Positions 10,836 through 23,900 of a stretch of 64,000 nucleotides of DNA are shown here, piece after piece. The first letter of the stretch is position 1. Every line of letters starts with the position of its first letter. Where the stretch lies: contig JAWZSP010000005.1 of assembly GCA_034401135.1 (NCBI GenBank), positions 2,232,001 through 2,296,000 of the forward strand, written 5' to 3'. This stretch comes from Volutella citrinella (taxonomy: Eukaryota; Ascomycota; Sordariomycetes; Hypocreales; Nectriaceae). A program made the translations under genes and the position numbers. Under the pieces are notes generated by a model. That model was not told the origin of the DNA, did no database searches, and was given only the letters and a program-made list of their open reading frames with translations.

Positions 10836-12655
10836 GGGGATTATGAATTTATGAACTCTCCAAGATGTAATGATTACGGCTATCTGGCCAAGATGCGGTG
10901 GCATCGGATATCTGGCGGGCAGGGGATAAGCCGAGTTTTGGGCCCTACTATCATGAGTCCATAGTGCTATCAAAAGCTTCCGACCTCAAAAAGCCTCCAT
11001 CTTCAGTCCGTTTTGTCTTTGTGCTGTGATTCCTAGCATCACCCTATTATTCCCAGTTACATGTACGATGACTGAACAACGCCCGAGAGAGGTCAATTTT
11101 GGCCAAAGCCATCTCCCACTCCGGCCGACCATTGCATTGAAAGTAGCAGCCAACCCAGACCCCTTACAAGACATGCGGGTGTTTTTGCTATATCGCTAGT
11201 TTCGTAGAGATTCCGCATCGTTTTATCAAGGAGACGGTCGCCGAAGTTGAGTCAATTACGAGTCCAAGTAATGTATAGAGACACTACCCAGCAGCATATA
11301 AACTCTAATCTGACTTTGTTTGCTTGAATGGGTGGGCCAGGCATGATCAGGGGAAGAGTAACATAGGTTTGTAAGGGCTCTTGGTTGCTTGAGGATAATT
11401 TGCGTCCTGCTATATATTGGGCTCTAGGTGCTGTGAGCGTTTGCCAATGGCTCCCCATACTCCCTGACACTGTTGAACCTGTCCACTCCACATCTTCCTA
11501 ATCTTGCAAGTAGTGCCTAGCTTTTGTCAATCTGGACATTTACTGGACCCACGGAATCGCAGCCCGCCCTCCTCCCAGCAAGCACAGCAGCGTAGACGCA
11601 GTTGACGGGTCCGTTGCACACAGGTAGATGGAGATGACTAAAGATGCAACTGGGCCAGGGATTAGCGCATCCCGCTCACTGAAAGTTATAATCATACCGG
11701 AAGTCCATGCACATCATCATCTGCATTATGTTGGGCGTAACCTTTGGAACCACCATCATGTCTGTGAGCTCACGTCCTCTCCAACTGAGACATCCATCTC
11801 AGCCCACATGCTTCCAACAGTGTCTTCAATGACATGGGACTCCCAAAACAATAACGTCCCAAGGAAAAGATGTTATTGTACAGGGAACTGAGCCATCAGT
11901 TCCGCCCTCTGGAGGACAGCTCGCGGTGTTGCAATGGAGCCAAGATGGGAACACACCTTGTAACTAGTGCCCGTCCAACACATAACCGCCCCTAAGCGAG
12001 CCCTAAGAGTGAAAAGGCGCACCATCGGTGATAACAGCGGGTGATACCTCGCACTGGCGGCTCAGTCGTGGACCAAAGTCGACAAACAGTGTGAGCCGCT
12101 TCCAGCGCCAAGCCGGCGCTTAGTCAAGCCTCACCTTCCCAATTCGGCCATTTCGCGTCTGCTCACTGGGCAGATTCGCGGATCCACTTCCCGGACAACA
12201 CTAATACGCTCACCCTCTCCCTTTACACCATCCACCTAGGAATATAATATAGGGCATTTCTATTTAAAGGTATTTTGAAGACAAATATATTACTTGATTA
12301 ACCTATTTAGTGTCCTTCTATAAGGCCTAATACCTTATTTCAAAAGCCCCAACACAGCTTCCAGTGTAAATAGAGGCACGATTGGATTGGCCGAGCGTTG
12401 GTTGTGCAAACCCCGCAGCCCTCAGCTGGCCCCCGTCGGGATCCCCCCCTCCCTAGGCCGACCACCTGTAGCTAACGCAGGCCAACCCCAGCCCTCGTGG
12501 CTTATCGTCCAGACACGCACACACATGCGCGCTCCTCACTCCGTGTAATTCACGCCCTTTCTCACCAGATCACTTCCTCACTTTTCAACTTCCTCCACAG
12601 ACTTCTCCCCCTTCTTGCTCCATCCAGCCCCTCCCCCACTGCCCTACCCAACACC
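10836..12655. other. intergenic with an AT-rich island
   Basis: About 1.8 kb between two plus-strand genes, with no recognisable coding frame. A sharply AT-rich block at about 12238-12350 stands out from its GC-rich surroundings and includes a small inverted repeat (ATAAGG/CCTTAT near 12320). The last 150 bp are C/T-rich and look like the leader of the next gene. Confidence 0.45.
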
Positions 12656-13342
12656 ATGGCTGTCCATTACTCTGAGAAGCAGGACATCTTCCCCCTGGCC
12701 GGCGGCTGTTCCTGCGGCCTCATTCGCTACCAGTTCACGCTCCCGCCGCTCATCGTGCACTGCTGCTCCTGCACCTCGTGCCAGCGCCAGACCGGCGGCC
12801 CAGCTGCCCTCAACGCCGTCATCGAGCCCGCCGCCTTCCAGAGGCTCCCGTCGGCCTCGCCCACCGTCGCCGGCCCCCCGTCCGACCCGGTCCTCCACCC
12901 GGCCGGCGTCTTCCCCTACTTCGCAGACGCCGTCGGCGCCCAGTCCGTCACGGCGATGGAAGGGCCCGAGGCCGAGCCCGTCCTCCTCTGCCTGCCCTCC
13001 CAGTCGGGCCTCGGGCAGCCCGTCGCGAGCTGCCCGGTCTGCCACATCAGCCTCTGGAGCCACTATGGCGATGCGGGCAAGCATCTCCTGTACGTCCGCG
13101 TTGGCACCCTCGACAAGCCCTGGGAGATTGGGCCCGATGTGCACATCCACACGCGCAGCCGGCCCCCTTTCTTCACTCCCACCGACGGGAAGCCCCAGTA
13201 TGAGATCTACTACAAGGACCGCAACGAGCTGCTGCGGGATGATGCGCGCGAGAGATACCAGAAGATCCAGCCGGTCCTCACTGAAGACCTGGACAAACTG
13301 AGGGCTGCTTTCATGGCTTCCATGCAAGATCAGGCCAAGTAG
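12656..13342 (+). CDS. GFA/CENP-V-type zinc-binding protein
   Basis: A single-exon protein of 228 residues with the glutathione-dependent formaldehyde-activating (GFA)/CENP-V fold. The structural zinc ligands appear as GGCSCG (C18, C20) with a C-x2-C pair at the end of the family block. The CCSCTSC cluster (C36-C42) supplies the second site and PVCHISLW (C129) lies in the C-terminal half. The family includes S-hydroxymethylglutathione synthases, but most fungal members have no proven substrate, so only the fold is claimed. The C-terminal third (RSRPPFFTPTDGKPQYEIYY) is the usual tail in fungal members. The ATG at 12656 has an ACCATGGCT context. An upstream in-frame extension to 12497 falls in the C/T-rich leader and is not accepted. 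Confidence 0.85.
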   Translation: MAVHYSEKQDIFPLAGGCSCGLIRYQFTLPPLIVHCCSCTSCQRQTGGPAALNAVIEPAAFQRLPSASPTVAGPPSDPVLHPAGVFPYFADAVGAQSVTAMEGPEAEPVLLCLPSQSGLGQPVASCPVCHISLWSHYGDAGKHLLYVRVGTLDKPWEIGPDVHIHTRSRPPFFTPTDGKPQYEIYYKDRNELLRDDARERYQKIQPVLTEDLDKLRAAFMASMQDQAK

Positions 13343-14109
13343 GCTGGCCTCGCCCATCAGCTTGCCCAGAGTCCGGTCCTGCTATTAGTTCAGGTAGTCG
13401 ACTAGATAGGTACGCAATTCGGAACTACATCATACTCAGGCACCGAGCAATTCGTCCAATGTGTGTGAGGAAAGGATGTGGTGCCATGTATTCTCCCAAG
13501 CTTGTTCCGCTTGCCCAATGGACATATATATCTATATATGTATAGAGTGATGTACCGTCGTTATGCAAACACGCGTGCGAAATGCTGTGCCAGCCCTGTC
13601 TCATCCAGTACACGATCCACAACAGACAATTGTCAAAATAAATCCGTCCAATATCATCCAGCAGGTAAAGGGAGACCATAAGTAACATGGGGCAGTGATA
13701 CGAACCCCCTTGAACTCCGGTATCAAGCGTTTTATATAGAGAAGGAAATGTCGGAGAAGCTGGACCATATTCTAACCGCGCCATGCTGAGTCCATTGATG
13801 GCCCAAGTTTGTTTGTTTGTAGCTTGATGTGTAATTCTTGCCTCCCATCCAAATGGTGGACCAGGTGCCAGATAAAAGAGCTGAAGAGAAAAGGAATCAC
13901 CCCCTTGGTGATTTCGAAATAATGCCGATGCGCATGAGTAATAAATCAGAAAAATGCTGCCAACGCCATCCAGAGTCGATACCATCAAGGGTATATAAAT
14001 GGACCCAAATGCAAATTGACTGTGTCTTAATGGAAGTGATTGCGGTGACACGGACCGAGATGTACAAGATTGTTCCAAGGAGTGCGAGAAATAGCGTCGT
14101 GTTGTTGTT
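13343..14109. other. 3' region between convergent genes
   Basis: Separates the stops of the GFA-fold gene (+) and the DUF1765 gene (-). A minus-strand frame of 241 codons runs from 14150 to 13425, overlapping the last DUF1765 codons in another frame. Its composition looks random and it is not called a gene. Contains a short TA-rich run near 13525-13550. Confidence 0.45.
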
Positions 14110-17100
14110 CTAGGCGGGCCCGCCCGTTTTTCGGAAGCCGTCGACCCCAAGCACAGGGATCTCCATGTTCATCAAGTCGGAGACGCCCTCGTCCTGACGA
14201 CGCTCTATAAAGTTGTTGTATTCCAGGACGACTTGAGCCCATTCCGCCAGCGATCTTCCAGCGTAGACAACATTCTTGGTGTAGAGTCCAGTGGGCTTTA
14301 CTGGATGGATATATTCGTCCAGATGGCCGGCAGCTTGGGCCTGGTCTTCTGGCGCCGGCGTCGAGAGCCCGGAGCCGTTCTTCACACCAGCCGGGCTTGC
14401 TGTGCCATCGCTAGCCTCAGATAGAGAAGGCTGCGTCTTCCAGCTGGAAGACCGATCGAGGCGAAGCGACAGCGTGCGCGGGAACTCATCGGTAGGCGAA
14501 CTCAATGGGCTGGCGTTCTTCGCTCCGTTGATGAGGCCAGGGCTGCCGGACATCTGCCGCATGGGCGGTGACATGGCTCTGGGAAGAGGACTCAACGTGC
14601 CAGACTCGGGGGTGATGCGAGCATGTGCCGGGGCGGGCAGTTGAGGGCGCGTCAGGAATCGGGGTCGTAGGGGCGCGGGCTGGTGTTGCCAAGCAAGAAT
14701 AAACTTGAACACAACCTTCTGCTCATCAAAGATGGGGGATGAGGCAAATGAATCATCAGACTGGCGGCCTTTACCGGACCGCGCCTCCGCAGTTTCGCGG
14801 CGCACGCTTTGGAGATCGTCGTCGGAGCCGTGGCTGCTGGATGCCATGGAGAGGACCTTTCCGAATAATGAGAACCTCTTCTTTCCTTCGTTCTTTGCGT
14901 TTTCTTCGTTTGCAGCGGCAATCTCATTGTTGATGCTCTTGGTGATGGCATCAAAGCCGGGGAAAAGACCGGGCTGGGGAGTATTCAACTCTTGCCGAAT
15001 AATCATAAAACGTTTCCCTGGAGCCGGCTGGACGGGGGCAGTGTTGGGAGGGAGGCGCTCTTCTTGCTCTGCAGTGTGCTTGAGGTACAAATAATGCGTC
15101 CATACCGTCCGCAGTCGCCGGGCGACGAGAGCAAAGATTTTCCTATACTATGTGAGCAAGCGGAAATGATAATTTGGTTTCTGAGAGTACTTACGCGTCC
15201 ACGTCATCCATCTTCCCACTCTCCCGGCAGATCCTCCAACACAGCAAGCGGTGGTAGTAGGCACGTACCATGGGGCACCAGTGATTGAAGAAAGTGTTGA
15301 ATGTCTCCTCGGATAGGATCCAGTCATTGCAGCAGGCCAACATGCGGTCGGGGTTCTTTGCGATTGCATCCCAGATCGAAAAAAGCAAAGATATCATGCG
15401 AACCTCTGACATGGTATTCGCGGAATCCAGAATTCTCTTGAAGACCTCGAACCAGAATGGCCAGTCGATGAAGCTCTCCTTGCTCGACGGATCCTCAAAC
15501 TCACTATACACCAGTAGGACCTCTTCGAGAAGGTCGCAGAGGGTAAAGCACGCCGTGTGGTTAAACTGAGATGTCTTGCAAGTCGAAGCCTTGAGCATGT
15601 ACCCAAAGACTTCGGCAAATGTGCGGCGTGCGCCAACAATCTGTGGTGAATCGTCGGAGAGGAAATCCTTGAGCAGCATAACCAGTCGGTTCTCTGCCAT
15701 CCCTTTCATGACATTGCTCGGTGGCAATGGCATGGCCAGGGCAGCATCCGCGCCACCAATGCCGTCCACAAGCCCAGGGCCATACATGGCGTCGATGGCG
15801 GTTTGGCGGTGAACAGTCGTATCTAGGATGAACAAGAGCTGGGCTTGTACCAGGGCGAACGCCGGAGCCCGCGCCTTTTCGAGGAGGGGCAGTCCGGGGG
15901 GGAAGAACTGGTCGCACAGTATATGATAGTACTTGCAGAAGATGAAGAAAAGATCCGTATCACGGCCTTTCCACCGCGACACCCAGGGTCCAGTCCAAGG
16001 GATACGCGATACAAGAACAGGCAGTTTTGGCACCTGTTTTAGGTTATCCCACATTGCTTTCGGCGAAGACCATCCGAACAGCCCCAGCGCGGGGGGGAAG
16101 AGCGCCGTAATGTCTTCACTTTCGCCTTGGTTCTTTCGAGGAAGTCCAAGCGAATCGGCGACCCGTCTAATCAGCTCCGGGGAGAGACCCCAAAGGCGAA
16201 TCAGGATATCTGAGACACCCGGGGCGAAGAAGAAGGCATAAGCGCAGGTTTTGCCTGCGAAGTTGACAAAGGGCGTTGGCGCGTGACGCAATGACATCTT
16301 CTCAACAATAAACGACATTTGCTTGACCAAGTTTGCGACAAACGTAGTCCTGACATTGTGCTCAGCGGATTCCTCAATGAAAGCCGCCTGGCTAGACGTG
16401 AGCGAAGAGCCCGACGAGTTGGTCCATGAGCGGGCTCGCACCCGTTCACTCGGCAGTCTATCTGCAAGAGGCAGAAAGTATGTCGTCGTCAACCGCCACT
16501 CCGTCCGTGACATGATGAGCGTGGCAGCCTCGTACAAGAGGGGACGATCGACTCCCGGGACCTGCTGCGTTCCCTGATTTTCGAGCATCTCGATAATCGC
16601 AGCCCACCACTTGCCCAGAATAGTCATCCTCCGATCAACGTCTTCAGCTGCCAACTTCTTCGTTGATTCATGGTTCGTGGTGCTTCGAAGGAAGGGGAGG
16701 AGCTGCGACTGGATCTGGGCTACCCTTGGTGCGACGTTTTTGGTAACAAAGCTCTTGAACTCCGTATCCAGCGTCTTAAAAGAAGACCAAAGCGCATCGC
16801 GTGCCTGTGGAGCAACTTCGATGAACGACTCATCCCTGGCGGTAGAGCTGGAATCGACTGTTGAGAGCTGGGGAGATCGGCCATCCACGCTGCTCTTGGC
16901 AGGCGGTGCCAGGCTGGTAGCAGAAGATGTGCGGCTGTTGTCTGAGGTGTTGCCGGTGTTGAGCTTTGCCAAGACTGGTTGCTTGGGCTTCTTCTTGAAA
17001 TAACTGCTCGCTCTGGTGAAAGCGGTAGAGCCCGCCTTTGGTGAATCAGAAGACTTGCTTTTCTCATTTTGTGGGATTGTAAGGCTAGGGCGCTCGCGAG

Positions 17101-17959
17101 TCTTGGTCAGCTTGGTCAGTACTGCGGGAGGTGGCGGATCATCCGCAGAAGCTCCAGCCTCCGAAGCGCCATTCGCCATGCCATTGGAATTGGCCCGATT
17201 GCTACTCTCAGAGTTATTCTTGAGGTTCTCCTGGGGCTCCTCGGCCACCGACTCCGGTTTGGGCGAAGGGGACCGGGAAGCCCTCCACGATCGCTTGGCA
17301 AAGTTCATCAAGGACCCAGTGCTGGACACACGATGCTTTGGTGGCTCAGCTGAATAGGCAGGCACCCCCAAGCTATCTGCTAGGGATGGTCCGCCTCCAA
17401 AGTTCCTGTCGCCGGCCGAGGTAGTAGGGCGAGCGATTTCCTCATCTTCCAAATTATCATCGTCCGGGCCGAAGAACCAGCTCTTCGGCCGCTCAGCCAG
17501 AGAGCCTGTTCTTAAGCGACTGGGTGCGGTTCGGGGGGGCTCATCGCTCGCTTGCTGAGTTCGGATTGTTGGGATTGGACGTTGTTGGGCGCTCTTTGCA
17601 CTGGAATCCTGCGCTGTCGGCTGAGCTAGCAGTGAAGCGAGAGCCGAGTCCGAGGCGGACGTGGCGAGAGGTCCGGATGCGAGTTTCGACGTAGCCTCGG
17701 TTTCAGCGCCGGTGGTGAGGGGTTCCAGCTTGAAATCGGAGCCGAAGGCAGGGAGGTCCAAGGAATCTATCGTTGGGAGCGTGGGCAGAGAAGGGAGGCT
17801 CTGAGACGCTGTGCCGTTCGGAACATCCTTCTTCAAGGCCGTTGTCGAGCGCTGGTCCAATCGGCGGGCGGATCGAGAAAGCAGGCTAGACGTGCGCGAT
17901 CGAGCGTATGAATTCGGTGGTTCGGCGGCCGGAGCCATAATCATTGTGAGGCCGCCCAT
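14110..17959 (-). CDS. DUF1765/UPF0592 family large protein
   Basis: Exons 17959-15195 and 15142-14110 (52-bp intron, GTAAGT/TATAG) encode 1265 residues. The first 380 or so residues are Ser/Pro/Thr-rich and probably disordered. The middle (roughly 380-920) is long and helical and carries the block typical of fungal DUF1765 (UPF0592) proteins. The intron falls after GKMDDVDA, and the reading continues as KIFALVARRLRTVWTHYLYL. The C-terminal 340 residues include a conserved NTPQPGLFPGFDAI block, a low-complexity spacer, and a final VVYAGRSLAEWAQVVLEYNN motif. Fission yeast and filamentous fungi have homologues of unknown function. An alternative start five codons in (MIMAPAAEP) is possible. 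The gene is transcribed away from the gene-free region on its right. Confidence 0.85.
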
Positions 17960-20900
17960 CTCATAGCCAGAACCGCAGAATTAAATGGTGCAGTGAGCCT
18001 CGCGAGGGAATCGGCTCCGTGGTGTTCGCTGCGCCGGGTGGCTGTGGGCTCGCTCGTCGTCTGAGCTAGGACAAGCAGATTGGGGGGAGGGTGAGGCAGC
18101 AGCCAGGCTTTAGTTCAGCAGCATCACTTCGATGGGTCTCTGGCCGGCAGAGGGGGGTGTTCAGCAGCAGAAGACGTCGCAAAAATGGAATTGGGGAGAA
18201 GGATGGGCGTGGTGATGGAGAGGAAGAGGAGGAGCAGCGGAGGATTTGCGTCTCCAGGCTTAGTCGTGTCAACTCCAGCAGGCGGCAGCAGCAGGCGAGA
18301 TGATCCAGGGACGGCCAGTGACTTTGGTACCTCGCGCAACCTCCGCACTCAAGATCGCCACGGACTTGGCCGGGGGGGCGCGGATGGGTGACGGACAGGG
18401 ATGGCCGCGGTGGCAGATGAAGAGCGGGACCAGCCTCGAGGCTTCTCTGCAAAGATTTATTCACGCTACCTATTATTACGGGCAACGCTGGAGGCTGCAC
18501 TGACGTCGAGAGAAGCCGCAGTAGTGCCACAGACAGCACAGCCGGGTAGCTACATGCAGCCTACAGGGCCGGGGGGTGTGTGGGCGCCCCCCAAAAAAAG
18601 ACGGCGAAAACGCTGCAGCGGACCAGTGCGACGGGAAGCGAAAGCGTGGGCCCTTGCTTTCGGCCGCCGGAACCTCACACACAGTTGGTTGGCGTTCAGG
18701 TCTTAGCCTGGCCGGCCCTGGCCTGACCCGTTGGCGGCCACCCCCACCTGTGACTTTCAGGCGCACAGCTGGCGGGCTGTTTTTCGCCAGTGCAGAGGGC
18801 CTAGCCGCCTGCGCCTACACCAAAACAAGCGAGAGCTGAGGAGCGTTTAAATGAGAGAAAGCTGGACCTGACGTAGTGCCAGAGGCCGTCGAGTGCGACG
18901 GCGCGTGGCTAGGACAGAGGTCACTGTTGGTTCCATCGTGGAGCAACGAAAGACAGCACCGCCGGCAACAGCACAGATCAGCCATGGGAATTTCTCCGTG
19001 GGCGTGTGCAGTGCATTGGGCCGCCGTGTTGCACATGAGACAAGGTGATCAGGAGTGCGGACTCCATCCAAGTGCAGTTGACTGACTGCCTCTTTTGATG
19101 CACCAGATGCCGTGTGCGGCGAGGTACATACCGGACCAGGCGAGGCACACGCATGTGAACATGAAGCAGAAAGGCCTGAGTAATTTAAGCTTCCCCTCAT
19201 CGGCCGTTCCCCACGAAGCCTGCTCAACTTTATCAAAGTCTTGGGTGAAGCGCCGAACGCCAAATCCGTCCGAGGTATCCGTAGATTTGCAGTAATTATT
19301 CATGGTCAGTCATTTGGTCATTCACGCGCGCAGTCTTGAATCAGCCATCATTGATCTGTATGAGGCAGCAATAATCATGTAATGTGCATTTTGGTCCAAA
19401 AATGATCTGAGATGGCATTGGCAGCCCCAGTTTGTCTACGCCTTCGCCTTCGCCTCAGTCTAAAAGCTGACGGCTGCCGCTTCCTTTGGACGATCTGACG
19501 AGGATGGCCTTGCTTCGCCATCGCTTTCAGCTTTGCCCGCCTCACATCGCCGCATCCGTCGGGAGTCGCATTGCATGCCGATGTGCGCCAAAAAAGTCAA
19601 CCACCAGCAGGAGGGTAAAACTAAGATTAATTACAAAGTGCAAACTAGTAATAAGTCATTACTCCTATATTGCGTTGCAGCCTCGCCCGTGTGTGCAATG
19701 CAAAGCCAGCGCTCAACCCCGGACGAACATGTCCCCCTTTTAGCGCCGTCTCGGCCGGCCGTCTCGGATACTCGGGAGTTGGGTTTTCGCTGTAGTAGCA
19801 CCAACAAACGAGAACACGACAGCGGGGAATAAGTAATAATACGTCACGAGATATAGCCCATACATAGCAACAGCCATCGTCATTTCGTGCACAGGCGTCA
19901 GCGTTTGTGCGCATGTCCTACACACACAGCACGCCTCGCCTAAGGTAGCCAGCTTCCCGGGAGGGTGATTTCCAGACTTCGCCTAGAAAGCCACCTCATG
20001 TTCAGTGACCCCGTTTCCTGGTCTTTCAGGGCGGCGCACCGCCTTTCAGCCACCTCCCCACGATTCGCGCTCATGACGGGCAGCATCGACTGACCCTGGC
20101 ATCCGGTGCAGCCGACCTCATTTCTCCTCCAGCTACTACTCCGTATGTGGCTCTGCCACGCCTTGGGAGCGTGGGGCTTGGCAGCCATCTTTCCGCTCGA
20201 CCCCTTATTCTACGTGCGCGATGGCCCTGCCAGGCGCCAAGCTCCAGCCCCTAGGGCCCTAGCTCAGGCGGCTGTGGCCATGACGGGGGCAGGATGTCTC
20301 GGGATGTCGAAGAACGAGAACCAGCTAAAACAGCCTCTGCCGCCAACTCCACACCCAGCCTGTCTCACCCACCAGCTCCGACCAAACGCCTACTGGACGT
20401 GCTGGCCAGCCGTGTTTCTTCCCGACTGGCCGGGACCCCTCTCATTTTCACGGCCCATACATACTTAGTACGTTGGGCATACCATGTCCAGCCGCGGCTG
20501 CTGGGCATGTGCCACGCTCTGGGAATGACGATCGAGCCACCGGGCGAATACCTACCAGATGCTAATCTGCCAGCCGCTAGTGCCCGCTACCACCACGCGA
20601 TTGGAGATCGTTAAGCGGTTCCCCTGCCGGGCTGAAGCCACTGGGCAGGCTTTAGGTCAGGTGGAAACATGGGGTGTGAAGGTCGTGGCGGGCCCACGGG
20701 TTGACGGTTCCATGGAGCTGTTGGGGGACCACACACCACCACACACACCACGGTCAGGGCTGGGTCAGTCTGGCGGTCTCTTTTGGGAGCCGATGTCAAC
20801 TAATCTTATATTGCTGCTACATCTTTAAGGTCATTTCACTTCAACAGGGTGGAACCTCGCAACGGCGGGTGCCATGCTTTACATGACTTGTCTCCATCGA

Positions 20901-23900
20901 CGCCGGTTTTGTTTACGTTGTAGTCCAGTTACATCATCATCAGGATACGCGCACACAGAGGTGCCTGCGAGGAAGCATTGCGCGAGAGCGCCTGCTTATG
21001 CTAGATGCCCAGAGTGGTCATGGAAGTTTCCATGCGCGGGCTGCCGGTCCGCCAGCTCATGGGCCTGGCCGGTTCTGCAACCCGGAATATGCATCAAAGG
21101 GACACGCCGACAAGTCAATCAGGTCAGGGAATCCCCAGGTCTGCAATAACTCGAGAGGCAGAGCATTGATGTCCCGCAGTGCGCATTCAAGAATGCCGCT
21201 GCCGTCTATCCGCAGCATGTAGCTGCATCTGCACTGCTACGCACAATGTTGCTCTGCCTGATACGCCCCCGGCACACCCAAGCCCCCTGGTCTAGCTGAA
21301 TCTCATCATCCATCCATGTGTGGCAGTTCCGCCCACATGGCTCACCAAGTGACACCACCGGGTTCGCCGCCTCAACCATCCGCCTATTGGCTACCAACGG
21401 GGGCCTCAAGTTTTGATGCTCTGTGACTTTCTGTCGCCCTATTTGTCCGATTTGGCGTTTGGGTACGGGAGGAGGGGATCTCTGGGCATTTCGAAATCGA
21501 GGCGCTCTGTTTCGTCATCGCCTTGTGATCACCGAGATGCTTTTCGCACAGACGTTGGCTTCTTGCCCGGTGACGATCATCCATGCAAGCTACAATAGAG
21601 GAGGAGGATGGGGTTACATCCACCACAGTTGTGCAGGGGAAATCGCCGGGATGCATATACTGTGTGCCAGAGGATACCAGTCTCCGATGTGCGCTAAATG
21701 CACTGGCTGATATCCGCCGCAGGTTGACCTTTGCTAGCGACCCGTCTGTTCCCCTGCTTTGGTAGGTTTTCCTGGTGGTTGCCAGTTTCCAAGCGTCTCT
21801 ATCTGTTGATGAAACCACTGCAGTTGCTTGCGTGCACGGTCACCTCAACAGCAAGGTTCTATCCGTTCCACGTACAGACAGTATCATGGGAAACAAGCAC
21901 ACGTTGTATACGAGATAATGCACAGAAATTGAGTCTCTTGGCTGTCCAGATAATTGGCAAAAACATGCATAATGACCGCAGTGCTCAAGCTCCTTTAAGG
22001 CTATTTTTTCAAGGTTGCCAAACTCCTCATCTATCAGGACAAGATGCCATTCACTGGGCAGCCATCATATGATATGGATACACATAAAGCTCAACTCATC
22101 CCACCCTTACTGTGGGCCTGTTGTAAAGTAGGTAATTACCTGGGTTACTTCTCGGGTATTATGCCCCTGGAGCACTTTCCTCGCGGCCTAATAAGAAACC
22201 TAAACGACCTGACTGAGGTCAGAGTGCACATATCCGGACGGATTCATGTTGTCAGTATTCCGACTCTCCAGGCCACACACAATGGCAAGCGCTGTCAATG
22301 GGCCTCAAGGTCTGAGGTGGTGGTCGGTCGACCGTCTCCAGGGGCCAAGATCTTCAGCTATGGCGCACGGTCTCGCCCTTTCACCGGCCTAGCCCCATGA
22401 TACGTGTCAATTGATTGCGCTGTGCGGAGATATGATTTGATCCCGGTACCTTGCTCAGCTGAACGCTGCGCGCCTTTCCTACTTGGTTCCAGGTGGAGAG
22501 GGCCCATCTACAGACTACACACACCGCCTGCGGGTGCCAACCCGCGTTTGCTCGCGTGGGAGCTCTGGCGCGGGCTCCGTTTCGCGTTCGTTTACCGTCT
22601 ACCTGAGACGACGTGGAGTGGGTGCTCACCGTGCAGCCGTGCTCCCACCTCCTCAAGGTGCCACCTTGGCGCGCTTGGTCACCAATGTATTATGGCGTTT
22701 TGCCATGTGCTCTGTTGTAGAAGGTCGCTGGCTAAGTAGGCGCGCTCGGATTCTTGCTGGCCAGGATAACCAGATGGCATTGCTGAAGAGCATCCAGTCA
22801 TTGAGCACTTGACCACTCTTCTTCGAATGTCTCCAAGCCACATTACAGGGCCCAGGACAGTTCACAAAAGCAGACCAGGATGCCGCAGGCGCCCCTGCTC
22901 TTTGCCACATTACGGTATCAATGTCATGTCACACTATCTTCATGCACCAGTGTCTGTAGAGAAATCGAGAGCATAGGTGTTTGGTAATGATAGCGTATTT
23001 CAATCTTGGCACGATAAATTTTCCTTCAGCAAGGCGAGCATTGAAAGAGCCCATTTGCTGTACACACTAATGCCGTTTCGAGGATGCATGCACGTCACGT
23101 TAGTACTTACCAGAGGGGAAGAGGTCAGCGTCACAGCTGGACGCTCTCGATCATCCATCGAGAGCTCCCTTCGGCTTTGACAGGGACTTTTGCCCATGTC
23201 TCGAACTAGGCCATGCTTGTTCGATCGAATAAGTAGCACTCTCTGCGCCTTGCAGAGCAATGACCCGATTGATTGAGCTGGAACTCTGTGCTGCGGTGAA
23301 GCAAACAGATCAGGCGTTGGTCAGGTCATTGAAGTGGTAGAATTTTTCAGGAAAGGGTGGATCGAAGAAATAGACAAGTCTGCTTATGTAATGTGGCCTT
23401 GGACCCCTGGCTGGTCCACTCAATTGGTGACGTCGGAGTGTCTGCAGCAATCCTTCCGAATAGTCTCAGGATATGTTGTACCGCAGAACCACATCGCAAT
23501 CAATTGATATATATTGCAGTCATACAATAGAAGAATAGTTTCTTTCGCGTTTTTCACGGTTCATGTCCTTTTTCCTGGGGGGTGAAGGGTATGGTAGCTT
23601 TGTGCATTTTTGCTCAGTTTGAAAACCGTCTGTTTGTCCCGAGTCCATATTCTTGGCTACATCCGCATTCGCTGGCCTATCAATTCGTAAACAGGATAAC
23701 CAAGGCGATGTTATGACCAGCCACATTACGAGAGAGCATGGAAAACAACAGCAGAGAACACACCAAACACAGCCATACAAGAGACCGCATCCAAATTGCT
23801 GGAATTTGAAGTGTAGGGTAATTGACCCACCAGGCCTTTAGATAGCATGACGTCACATGAGATCAGTGATTATCTCGACGCTCCTAACTCAACCAGAGCA

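Noticed and set aside
13425..14150. Minus-strand 241-codon frame after the DUF1765 gene
   Set aside because: It overlaps the DUF1765 end in another frame and has random-looking composition. It is most likely 3' UTR of the convergent genes.
18066..18539. Minus-strand frame of 157 codons upstream of the DUF1765 gene
   Set aside because: Pro/Ser/Leu-rich translation of a C/T-rich leader or promoter region, with no domain.
19646..19664. Perfect short palindrome AGTAAT-AAGTC-ATTACT
   Set aside because: A single six-base-arm inverted repeat is expected by chance in 64 kb, and no associated feature was seen.
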